Assembly (NCBI GenBank): GCA_964354365.1
Contig: CAYGZM010000112.1
Span: forward strand, 1 to 12,338
Direction: 5' to 3'
DNA length: 12,338 bases
From: CAYGZM01 sp964354365
Lineage (GTDB): Bacteria; Planctomycetota; Phycisphaerae; Sedimentisphaerales; Anaerobacaceae
In this document: in pieces, positions 1 through 8,067 of the stretch
Layout of the letters: the number at the start of each line of letters is the position of its first letter
How positions within the stretch are numbered: the first letter of the stretch is position 1
Notes under the pieces: generated by a model
Databases searched by the model: none
What the model was told of the DNA's origin: nothing
Seen by the model: the letters and a program-made list of their open reading frames with translations, nothing else
Translations under genes and position numbers: made by a program

Positions 1-39
1 AGCATTTTTATCACGCCATGCATAATAAAATTCAAGACG
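1..39 (-). other. Left-edge stretch downstream of the SMEK stop; possible continuation of its C-terminus
   Basis: Only 39 bases lie after the TGA at 42-40. Two minus-strand frames remain open to the edge. The frame one base away from the SMEK frame reads through the GGG run at 53-55 and gives LYKRDVLNFIMHGVIKM, which loosely resembles the amphipathic helix (F-x-x-x-x-V-I-x-x-[IL]) expected at this point in SMEK proteins. The in-frame reading beyond the stop gives RLEFYYAWRDKNA. The stretch is too short to decide between a frameshifted tail, a new gene and non-coding DNA. Confidence 0.2.
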
Positions 40-828
40 TCACGCTTGTATAGGGCCTAGAGCTATATACTCCGATCGGATACCATCAAGAATTGAAAGA
101 CTTTTGTTTGCACCCTGTCTGTCAAAATCCGAATAGATTTTTTCGATCCGACGATAATGGATCTTGTAATCGTCGATAAGAACTCTTGCGGTATTCAACT
201 GATTGTATGAAATCTTTTCTTCAATATCGTACGGTGCGGTTTCAAAGCCCTGTGTCCCTTGACTCCAATCCTCTTTAGAAAGAATTTTAATGATTGTCGT
301 CAGATTCGACTCTACTGTCTCTGGATCAGATTCACTCTTGAGCTCTTTTTGGAGAAACTCATGAATGTTCTTCTGCTGGTCAATATCCAACCCAAGAATT
401 TTTGATAAGAGCATGGGAATATCAAAAATATCCTCGCATGGTGAAAATTTCAGATTATGAGGGTTCGTAAATGTTTTAGTTCGCAAGTTTTTTGCATCTT
501 TAGAAATGGATATAAATTTGAAGGAATAGCCGTGGTAATTTGAAAGATCTTTTATGAGGGCGGATTCAATCTTCTGTCGTGTTGCAGTGGAAGAAACCTG
601 TGCAACGATCTTATTCGTTTTATCTACTAAATCAATACCGGCCACATTCTGTTGCTCTGCATTAAGGTTTCTAAGATCCCAAACAAAGAGCAGATTAAAG
701 AAGTTCAGATAAAAGTTCTCTGAATGCAGATGTAGGTCCAGAATATTCAAACCACCACGTACTTCTAAGCGATAAGCAAGCAGGTTAAGCTTTTCTTCAA
801 TGAAGTTGAAATATTTTGATCGATTCAT
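40..828 (-). CDS. SMEK-domain protein with ABC-3C-like C-terminal region, possibly truncated or frameshifted
   Basis: From the ATG at 828-826 it encodes 262 residues; an in-frame ATG at 858-856 would add ten. I prefer 828 because the protein then begins MNRSKYFNFIEEKLN, the usual start I remember for this family; neither ATG has a convincing Shine-Dalgarno. The N-terminal part (about 25-95) carries LHLHSENFY, then GIDLVDKTNKIVAQVS. This spacing, with E37, D66 and Q77-V-S, recalls a restriction-endonuclease-like fold in which the usual E-x-K is altered. Near the C-terminus, about 230-254, KIYSDFDRQGANKS and the following GIRSEY resemble the helical C-terminal region of SMEK and ABC-3C proteins, which are linked to anti-phage or conflict systems (family knowledge from memory). 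The last ~50 residues expected there are missing. The gene is much more AT-rich than its neighbours (one hand-counted line is 19/60 GC), suggesting acquisition. No ABC ATPase partner is visible; it could lie beyond the left edge. It has no evident link to the divergent operon. Confidence 0.75.
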   Translation of the reverse strand: MNRSKYFNFIEEKLNLLAYRLEVRGGLNILDLHLHSENFYLNFFNLLFVWDLRNLNAEQQNVAGIDLVDKTNKIVAQVSSTATRQKIESALIKDLSNYHGYSFKFISISKDAKNLRTKTFTNPHNLKFSPCEDIFDIPMLLSKILGLDIDQQKNIHEFLQKELKSESDPETVESNLTTIIKILSKEDWSQGTQGFETAPYDIEEKISYNQLNTARVLIDDYKIHYRRIEKIYSDFDRQGANKSLSILDGIRSEYIALGPIQA

Positions 829-909
829 AATTACTTTTGGCTGTTTGGACAGCTTCATTCATGGTCTAGGAAAAATAGCTTTCTCCTGCCTAACAATAAT
901 TAGACTGCC

Positions 910-924
910 CCGCATAAGATGCGG
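910..924. repeat. Perfect 6-bp inverted repeat (CCGCAT-AAG-ATGCGG)
   Basis: A perfect dyad with six-base arms (910-915 and 919-924) and a three-base AAG centre, followed on the plus strand by AGTTTTAATTT. It lies in the predicted leader of the SMEK transcript, about 50-80 bases upstream of its start. It could be an operator half-site pair, a leader hairpin, or a weak plus-strand terminator, although no plus-strand gene is seen before it. The three-base loop is tight and the T-run is interrupted, so the terminator reading is not strong. Confidence 0.35.
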
Positions 925-986
925 AGTTTTAATTTCCTGTCCGTATGACACGCCGTCTGATTTCTTGCCTAAGGCCTGTTTACCCC

Positions 987-1015
987 TTTGTATCCAATTC
1001 CTTTCTGCCTGTCAA
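987..1015 (-). promoter_or_regulatory. Candidate sigma70 promoter for the SMEK gene
   Basis: On the minus strand a perfect TTGACA -35 hexamer (1015-1010) is followed after exactly 17 bases by TACAAA (992-987), which matches four of six bases of the -10 consensus. Transcription would begin near 980 and give a leader of roughly 120-150 bases containing the inverted repeat at 910-924. The call rests on consensus matching alone; planctomycete promoters are poorly known, and the match would be equally consistent with a promoter carried in with an acquired gene. Confidence 0.45.
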
Positions 1016-1075
1016 TAACAGAATATAGCAAAGCCGCTCAGGTTAAATCATCATATTTTTTACATTTCTTTTACT

Positions 1076-1103
1076 TTGTTCCGGCTTGTTTTTCGTCCAT
1101 AAT
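1076..1103 (+). promoter_or_regulatory. Candidate promoter for the large-protein operon
   Basis: TTGTTC (1076-1081, three of six matches to the -35 consensus) lies 16 bases before CATAAT (1098-1103, five of six matches to the -10 consensus). Transcription would begin near 1110 and give a 5' leader of about 130 bases ahead of the ATG at 1239. The -35 is weak, so this is tentative; TACAAT hexamers at 1172-1177 and 1192-1197 are alternatives but lack a well-placed -35. Confidence 0.3.
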
Positions 1104-1211
1104 AGGAGTATTGAAGCGCAGTGCTCTAAAGACTTGTTTGCCTGGAGCCGAGCTATTGTCAGCGTGTCGATTACAATCTTGCGCCTGTCTCTACAATATC
1201 TACCCTACAAA

Positions 1212-1230
1212 GCCCTCCGGGGCCAAGGAG
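1212..1230 (+). promoter_or_regulatory. Shine-Dalgarno with adjacent UNCG-loop hairpin, first large gene
   Basis: AAGGAG at 1225-1230 sits eight bases before the ATG at 1239 and decides this start over in-frame codons further upstream. Immediately before it, GCCC (1212-1215) pairs with GGGC (1220-1223) around the loop TCCG, a member of the UNCG tetraloop class closed by a C-G pair, which is unusually stable in RNA. The hairpin ends one base before the Shine-Dalgarno and leaves it exposed. Confidence 0.6.
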
Positions 1231-1238
1231 AACGTCCT

Positions 1239-4200
1239 ATGAACAGTCCACGTCTTGCCGTTATCGCAGTCTTGTGCAGTCTCGCTTTCGCCCGCTCGTT
1301 GGTAGCCGCGGGCGCCGAGGCTGACCCGAAAGAGGCCAAACCGCCGGCCAAGGTCTATGTCCCTTATGACCAGCTCAAGGGCGTCTTCGAGAAGGAGCCC
1401 CAGGGCGTATTCCTGCCCTACCAGGACTTCCAGAAGCTCTGGCAGGCCGCACAGGGCAAGCCCTCCGGCGTCTCCGAAGCCCCTTTTCCGTTTCTCATAA
1501 GCACCGCCAGATTCCAGGGCAAGGTCAAGGATGAGCTTGCCAGCCTGCGCCTGGAGCTAACCATTGACGTCCTGGCCGACGGCTGGGTCCAGGTGCCGGT
1601 CGGCCTGGGCGGAGTCGCGGTCGCCGAGGCGGCCCTCCTTGAGATACAAGATGCCAAAGTCGTCCCTTTGTTACGAGTGGACCAGGGGCAGTACATCTTC
1701 GTAACCAAAGGCAAGGGCCGTTACGTCCTCGCGCTGGATTTTGTCCGTCAGCTTGAAACCCAGCCCGGCCTGGCTGTTCTGGATTTCCGCATACCCCCGG
1801 CCGCAATAACCACTCTCGAATTGCTCATCCCCGAAGAGAACCTCAAGGTCGATGTGCAGCCGATGCTGGCCGCGACAACGTCGCAGGTGGAAGTTGAGGG
1901 GGCCAAGGTCACCAAGCTCCAGGCGTTTCTCGGCTCGGCCCAGCAGGTCCGCCTGAGCTGGAAGCCCAAAACAGAGGCCGTCGTGGGGCTTGAGCCGGTG
2001 CTCATCTGCGAACAATTCCAGCACATCAACGTTGCCGAAGCCATAATAAGCTACGAGACTAAGCTCGACTACACGATTCATCGCGGGGGCGTCGATGAGC
2101 TTACCATAAGACTGCCCGCCGAGTTTCGCGTAACCGATGTCGCCGGCGCAAATATCGCCAAGTGGGAGGTGAAAACCGCCGACAAGGCGGGCCAGGTGCT
2201 CAGCGTCAAGCTCTTCTCGCCCGCCAAGGACAAATACTCCCTCACAATCAAAACCGAGCGCTTCCTTCAGGAATCGCAGGTAAAGATTCCTCTCTCGCCG
2301 ATATCCACCGACCAGGTCCTAAGACGCAGCGGCCTGATCGGAATCACGTACTCTCCACGCCGTTCGGTCCACCTTGAGGACATCAAGAACCTCGCCCGCG
2401 TCGATACGGGACAACTGCCGGAAAACCTGCGCAATCAGCCCGGCGTCACGGCATATCGGTTCATCACGTCCGATTACAGCGGCACACTCGCAATCCAGAC
2501 CACTTCGCCGCGCATTACGGTCGATCAGCTCTGGATGCTCGGCGTGGACACCGACCGGCTTGAGCTGCGAGGCAAGATTCATTACAAGGTCGAGCGCGCC
2601 GGCATCTTCGAGCTTAATATGGGCCTGCCGGAGCCGTGGACCCTCGAATCGGTTGAGCCGCGGGATTTGGTGGACGATTATCAGCTCAAGGGCAGCGGCC
2701 AAACCCGTGCCCTTCACATACTGCTCAAAAAAGAGATGGCCGGCGAATTCGACCTGACGCTGGTCGCTCGCGCCGACCGCACCCAGGCCGACAGCCCCGT
2801 TGACTTCGCGCTGCCGCTGGCCGACGCCAACGACCTGCAACTATACCAGGGCCAGCTAATGCTGCTTCTGCCCGACCAGCTCCAGGCCCAGGTCGAGGAC
2901 GTGCGGCAGCTACAGGCGATTCCGCTTGGACAGGCGCAGAAATGGGCTGACATAGCGGGCCTGTCGCCGGCGATGGCCTTCGAGTTCCGCTCCATCGACC
3001 GCGATAAATCCGCCGGCGGAAAGTTTAAGATTGATGTCAAGCCGGTCCAGGTCTCGGCCACTATTCATCGGCTCCTCAACATTCAGCCCGGCTCGGTTGA
3101 GCAGGAGGCAATAATCCAGTACCGGATTCGATACGCCCCGATTGACACGTTCTACTTGAAAATGCCCGCAGCATTGGCCGACGCCGGCGTCCAGATATCC
3201 GGCGACAACATCAAGGAAAAACCGCGCATCGATGAGCTTCCCGCCGACCAGAAAGCCGAGCCCAACCAGCCCGTGGTCGATGACGTCAACTGGGCGTACT
3301 ACAAGATCGTGCTCCAGTCGAAGGTGATGGGCGGCTATCAGCTCGCGGTGCGGACTCGTCGCCCCTTCCAGGCCGGCACAGTCGAAAAGCCCGCAGTCGT
3401 TGAGCTTGAGCCGATCCTGGCGGCCGGACGCCTCTCCGACCAGAACGGCCACATCGCCGTAGCGAAGGCCGAGACCCTCGCAATCGCCCAGCCGGTCGTC
3501 AAGGCCCTCAAACCTGCCGACCCGAGCAGCGCCGCCGACCTACCCTATCAGCCACATCGCGCTCTTGCCGTGCTGGCATTCAAATACGATGCCCCCGGCT
3601 TCGCATTGTCGCTGCCTGTCGTTGCGCAAAAGGAGGCCACCGTTTTCACCACTATTGTCAGCGGCGCGATTATCGAGCAGGTTCTGGCCCGCGACGGTAT
3701 GCTTAACACGCACGCGACGTACCTGCTGGCCACCAGCCAGGGCGACAGGCTGTCTATCACACTGCCTAAGAACCATAAGCTTACCGCCGTGCTCTTGAAC
3801 GGCAATGAAGCCCCCACGGAAATCGGCGTCCAGCCGGACCAGCGCATCGTTCGCCTCCCGCCATCCGCCGGACAGGTCTCGAAGTTTGTCCTCGAAGTCT
3901 CGTATAGTATCGAGCGCGTCTCGGCGTCCGCTCTGCCCGCCCCGGCGCTTCCGCAGGATATTCCCATACAGCAGACGCTCTGGCGTCTGTGGATTCCACA
4001 AGACGATTTCTTCCTCGGCTACGACCGCATCTTCGCCCGGCTCGAGCCTTATCAGGGCCTCAATATGATGGAGACGCTGCGCAGAGACCAGCCCGCCGGC
4101 GTCGGGTTCAAGCTGTCCGGCCAGGGCAAAGAGCTTGTTTTTGTCCGCCAGGGCCCGCCGGGCGAGCTGTCGGTCCTGCTCCTCGGCAAAGAGATCTTCA

Positions 4201-4568
4201 GCATAATCGTCTGGGTGCTCATCATCGCAGCCGGAGTCTTGATGCTCAAGCTGAGCGGCTTCCGCCGTGTTCTCATCGTACTGGCGCTCGGGTTAATCGC
4301 CGGGATCGCTCATCTGTATTTGCCGCTGCTCGTCGATAGAGTCCTCCAGACCGGCGTATTTGCCGGCGTTCTTGTGCTGCTGCTGTGGATAGCGCACTGG
4401 GCCTTTAGAAAGTTCCCGCAACTGCGCCTAAGCGCAGCGCAGCGCCGGGCCGTTGCAAAGAAGGACGCCCCGGACCGCAAAGACCAGACGCCCGTGACAA
4501 AACCCGCTCAAAAACCTCAAGCTGCCGACAAAAAGCAGCAGGACCAGTCAAAACAGGACCAGGAGTAA
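1239..4568 (+). CDS. Large secreted, membrane-anchored beta-rich protein of planctomycete type (1109 aa)
   Basis: Unknown function; no catalytic motif seen. The start at 1239 is set by AAGGAG eight bases upstream and because it places a signal peptide at the N-terminus (residues 1-28, hydrophobic LAVIAVLCSLAFA, A-rich cleavage zone). Next come YVPY at 40-43 and FLPYQDFQKLW at 58-68, shared with both halves of the downstream protein. The ectodomain (about 80-980) is built from beta-rich blocks: an ELTIRLP...TDV block (about 268-345), related stretches at about 440-520 and 625-715, a block at 803-891 containing RLSITLP and LLNGNEAP, and TLWRLWIP at 913-920. Three hydrophobic helices follow at about 985-1003, 1011-1031 and 1039-1056, then a 53-residue basic, Gln/Lys-rich tail. 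Basic residues after helices 1 and 3 place the ectodomain outside and the tail in the cytoplasm. It is the first gene of an operon, with only four bases between its stop and the next ATG. A surface or envelope role is inferred from topology only. Confidence 0.85.
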   Translation: MNSPRLAVIAVLCSLAFARSLVAAGAEADPKEAKPPAKVYVPYDQLKGVFEKEPQGVFLPYQDFQKLWQAAQGKPSGVSEAPFPFLISTARFQGKVKDELASLRLELTIDVLADGWVQVPVGLGGVAVAEAALLEIQDAKVVPLLRVDQGQYIFVTKGKGRYVLALDFVRQLETQPGLAVLDFRIPPAAITTLELLIPEENLKVDVQPMLAATTSQVEVEGAKVTKLQAFLGSAQQVRLSWKPKTEAVVGLEPVLICEQFQHINVAEAIISYETKLDYTIHRGGVDELTIRLPAEFRVTDVAGANIAKWEVKTADKAGQVLSVKLFSPAKDKYSLTIKTERFLQESQVKIPLSPISTDQVLRRSGLIGITYSPRRSVHLEDIKNLARVDTGQLPENLRNQPGVTAYRFITSDYSGTLAIQTTSPRITVDQLWMLGVDTDRLELRGKIHYKVERAGIFELNMGLPEPWTLESVEPRDLVDDYQLKGSGQTRALHILLKKEMAGEFDLTLVARADRTQADSPVDFALPLADANDLQLYQGQLMLLLPDQLQAQVEDVRQLQAIPLGQAQKWADIAGLSPAMAFEFRSIDRDKSAGGKFKIDVKPVQVSATIHRLLNIQPGSVEQEAIIQYRIRYAPIDTFYLKMPAALADAGVQISGDNIKEKPRIDELPADQKAEPNQPVVDDVNWAYYKIVLQSKVMGGYQLAVRTRRPFQAGTVEKPAVVELEPILAAGRLSDQNGHIAVAKAETLAIAQPVVKALKPADPSSAADLPYQPHRALAVLAFKYDAPGFALSLPVVAQKEATVFTTIVSGAIIEQVLARDGMLNTHATYLLATSQGDRLSITLPKNHKLTAVLLNGNEAPTEIGVQPDQRIVRLPPSAGQVSKFVLEVSYSIERVSASALPAPALPQDIPIQQTLWRLWIPQDDFFLGYDRIFARLEPYQGLNMMETLRRDQPAGVGFKLSGQGKELVFVRQGPPGELSVLLLGKEIFSIIVWVLIIAAGVLMLKLSGFRRVLIVLALGLIAGIAHLYLPLLVDRVLQTGVFAGVLVLLLWIAHWAFRKFPQLRLSAAQRRAVAKKDAPDRKDQTPVTKPAQKPQAADKKQQDQSKQDQE

Positions 4569-4572
4569 CGTT
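4561..4572 (+). promoter_or_regulatory. Coupled Shine-Dalgarno of the giant gene
   Basis: AGGAG at 4561-4565 lies inside the last codons of the first large gene, runs into its TAA stop (4566-4568), and stands seven bases before the ATG at 4573. Ribosomes finishing the first gene would be positioned directly on this site, so the two proteins are probably made together by translational coupling. Confidence 0.7.
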
Positions 4573-7500
4573 ATGAGATACCTTACACCACTCAGAAAAA
4601 GCATATCCGCTTTTGCCAGACATCGCCTGGGTGGCAGCCTCAAGCCCGCGGGGCTTGGGGATGGTTTTCCACCCTATTTGGCCGGATTCCTGATGTTTAC
4701 GGCGTTGATAACCGTTGCAGTCGCGGCAGGGCCTTTTATTTCCACGACCCGGGCCGACGAGCCCAGGCCCGACCTGTACGTCCCCTACAAGGACCTCGCT
4801 CATCTGATTGAGCCGCAGGACAAGGCGGTCCTGATGGATCGCGCGCAATTCGACAAGCTCCTTGTCGCCGCCGAGCAGAATGTACGCCAGGCCGACACCC
4901 TTGAGCTTGGACAGGTCAGAACCGCAGAATACTCCGCGAAAATCGCCGGCGAAGAGCTGAGTTTGACGGGCAAATTGGAAGTGGTATCCATCGGCAGGGG
5001 TCCGGTCGCGGTTCCGCTCGGTTTTGCAGGGGTGGGACTCACCGCCGTCGCTCTCGACGGAGCGCCGGCGCCGCTGGGCTATGACAAAGATGGAAGGCTC
5101 ACGCTCATTGTGAACGACAAGGGCGCCCACAATCTCGAGATCGCCGGGACAACAAAGCTCACGGAGCTTGCCGGCGGGGGCATGCAGTTCGGCATATCAC
5201 TGCCGCAGGCCGTGGCCGGCCTTATGAAGCTCACTGCCGCCGGCGACCTGGAGATTCACGCCACAGTGCCGGCCTCGGCGGCCTCCTACGACAAGCAGAA
5301 CGACGCCACGAGCATTGAGCTTACTATCGGCGGAGAAGACAAGCTGACGGTGGTTCTGCTCGGAAATGGCCGTCAGCAGGACGATCGCGCCATCCTGTTG
5401 GGCGAGTCGGCTGCAACCGTCAGCTTGACCAGGTCGCACCAGGTGCTAAGCTGCCTCTATACGGTCCAGGTGCTGCGCCGCGGCGTAAGGGAGCTCCAAT
5501 TCCGCTTGCCCGGCGAATGGACCATAACCGACGTCAGCTCTCCGAGCCTCGTCAGGTGGTCCGTTGACACGGCTGGACAGCTAAGCACGCTCGCCGTGCG
5601 CCTCGGCACCGGAAAGGTCGGCGCGACGGCGCTCCATATCAAGGCTACCGCACTTCGTACGGGCCAGGCCTGGGCCGCCCCACATATCATTCTTGTCGAT
5701 GCCGCCTTCCAGCGAGGCTATCTCCTGCTCAACACCGACGAGGCCCTCGGAATTCGCGGGGAGAAGGTCGTCGATGTCCGGCGGGAGGACGCCCTAACGG
5801 CGCCCTTGGTGCCCGGCCTGGTCGGCGGCGCCACAGGGCCGCTCTATTTCCACTGGGGCGATAGCTGGTCTGTGAATCTGGAGCTGGCCGACGTGGAGCC
5901 TAAGCGAAGCATTAAAGAGCGCCAGCAGCTCGTCGTTTCCCCGCAGCAGGTTACTCTGACGGGCCAATTCGAGGTGACGGCCGTTGAACGCGAGCTTTTT
6001 GACCTGTCTTTTGTCCTCCGCGGCCAGGCCGCTCAATGGCAGGTCAAGGCCGTCCTGGTGGACGGCTCGCCGACTGGTTTTGAGTATCGTATTGAGGACC
6101 GGGCGGACCGCCGGCTCCTTATGATTGAGTTGCCCCGCCCCATCCAGCGTGAAAAAACGGCCAACGTCACCATCGTTACCCAGCACGTCCCTTCAAACTG
6201 GGACTGGCCCGGCGATGCCCCTGATCGCTCCATCACAATCCCGCTTATTCAATCACAGGCGCAGACCGTCTCAGGTTACGTCTCGGTCATGGCCGAGGGC
6301 GACCTGGACGTAACGCCCCTGAAGGTCCCCGACCGGCTCGAACCTGTGCCAGCGGGCCGGATGGCGTCGCTGGGTATGGCGGGCGCCGTTCAGCACGCCT
6401 ACAGCAACAACACGGCTGTGGATGGTGACATTCAGTTGCTCGTCTCCCGGCGCCGGCCCAGAATATCCGCCCAGTCCGTCGGCCTCATCAGCGTACAGGG
6501 CCGCGAATTCGCAGTTGATTGGCGAATCGCCTACACAATCTCAAGGGCCTCTGCCAAAACCCTGTATCTGCTCGTCGATAAGTCGCTCCGGGAGGAATTC
6601 AAAATCGCTTCGGCAACGGTGCCTATCACCTCGAAGAGCATTGTGCAGCCCGGTGAGAAATCCATACCGCTGTCGGACGAATTGGCGAAGCGCTATAATC
6701 TCTATCTGTTGAACCTCGACCACTCCAGCCTCGGCGACGTCGTAATCGACGTCCGCTACGAGCGCCCCATTGCTGACAAGGGCTTTGATGCGCCGCTCGT
6801 CCGCCCGATATGCCTGGGCGAGATAAGCGAGCAGTTGGCCGTCCAGGCCGCCGAAGAGTCGGCCGTTAAGGTCAATGTGAGCGGCGCCAAAGAAATCGAT
6901 GCCGTTGACCTTCCGCCTCTCCCGGCCCAGGCCGCCCGAATCCTCTGGGCATTCCGCCTCGACGCCCCCACAACGCCGGGCGGCTCGAAAACCGCGCTGG
7001 TCCTCAATACCGACGTTCACGAAAGCTATGAAATCCCCTCGGCCCTCGCGGTTTCCGCCCGGCTCACAACATATCTCGATGTCGATGGCGGCCAGCGCAC
7101 CCAAGCGGAATTCAGCGTGGCAAATGTCGGTCGCCAGTTCCTCACCATTCGCCTGCCGCAGCGAGCTGAGCTGTGGTCGCTGAGCGTCAGTGGCCGGCAG
7201 GTCAAGCCCCAGCGAAGCGCCGCTGGCGATTACGAGGTCTCCCTCGGCCAACTGGGACGCCCCGTTCCCGTGAAAGTCGTCTATGCCTGCCGTCCCGTCC
7301 AGGCCGATCTTGAACGCATTGAGCTTGGCCGGATCGACCTTCCCGGCGTCCGGATCAATCAGGCGGGCTGGACCATCATTCCCCCGCCGGGCTATCGCGT
7401 AACCACCCAGCAGACAAAGATGCAGACCCACGACCTCGCCCATGAACCCCCGGCCTACCTGAAACTGTATCGTTTGTTCACCGAAAACGTCTTCACAGGC

Positions 7501-8067
7501 TCGCTGCTCATGCCTTCACTGAACAAGACGCGCCTGTACGCTGTCAGCACACTCACAGTCCCGGCAGTCGAATTCCCGGCTGTCCGGACAATGCCGAAGA
7601 AACCCGCGGAGGCGGAAGAATACGATGCAGTGCGGGAGCCGCCGCCGCCATCCGATCAGCCGGCTAAAGCCAAGGCCGAGCAGGTCACACAGGAAGCCTT
7701 GGGGATAAGATTGCTTGCCGAGGGCCGTTTCACATTACCCGTGGATTTGGTTCCAACTGCCGGTGCCGGCCTGCCCGCCGCCTTCACCGGCCTCGGCCCG
7801 GCGGAGCTGACCATCGGCCTTACAAGGACCGCCTGGATGTCGTCCTGCTGGGCCGTGGGATTTGCATTGATAGCCGCTGTCGGCATCGCTCTGGTCCGAC
7901 GGTGCGGCAGAAGCAAGGCGGTCTTGATTGTTGCTGTCCTTGCTCTTGCCTCCTTGCTGGCCGTCTGGCGCCCGGCCACAGTGCACTTCGCCAACGGCGC
8001 CTTCACCGCGGCCTTATGCCTTATTCCCTTCTATGTGCTGACTGCTCTTGTCCGGCTGCTGTTGCCC
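4573..8067 (+). repeat. Paralogous unit A of the giant gene (residues 1-1165)
   Basis: This half reproduces the whole plan of the first large gene: N-terminal export signal, YVPY motif, a first xxELxxRLPxExxxTDV beta block, a late LxIRLP/LWSxxVxG block, a W-x-I-x-P block, an AELTIGL strand just before the membrane, and three closely spaced helices. In the upstream gene the matching membrane-proximal sequence is GELSVLL. Similarity is visible only at the motif level, so the copies are old and strongly diverged. No nucleotide-level repeat is apparent. Confidence 0.65.

Larger units (their letters stand above)
829..1238. other. Divergent intergenic region between the SMEK gene and the large-protein operon
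   Basis: This is about 380-410 bases of AT-rich DNA without a credible gene. The short open frames on the plus strand here have no Shine-Dalgarno and encode cysteine- and serine-rich sequence with no recognisable domain. It holds candidate promoters for both flanking transcripts, an inverted repeat at 910-924, a weak hairpin at 840-853 (GCTGT/ACAGC) lying between the two possible SMEK starts, and the hairpin and ribosome binding site of the first large gene. Composition changes from AT-rich to GC-rich at roughly 1140-1240, marking the boundary between the SMEK segment and the resident-looking operon. No tRNA, integrase site or insertion-sequence end was recognised. Confidence 0.6.

Noticed and set aside
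888..1048. Possible integron attC site: GCCTAAC (888-894) and GTTAAAT (1042-1048) fit the RYYYAAC / GTTRRRY ends
   Set aside because: The span of about 161 bases is longer than usual attC sites, the interior lacks the expected L-box symmetry, and the SMEK gene is in the wrong orientation. Likely chance.
1086..1238. Upstream extension of the first large protein by 51 residues
   Set aside because: The extension has no Shine-Dalgarno and would bury the signal peptide, whereas the ATG at 1239 has AAGGAG at ideal spacing and begins a clear signal peptide.
800..1242. Two small plus-strand frames (800-1018 and 988-1242)
   Set aside because: No ribosome binding site, no recognisable protein, and they overlap the SMEK gene start or the operon leader.
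6541..7443. A 300-residue open frame on the minus strand within the giant gene, and similar antisense frames elsewhere
   Set aside because: They lie opposite the continuous plus-strand coding frame, lack ribosome binding sites and recognisable domains, and are expected as shadows of GC-rich codons.
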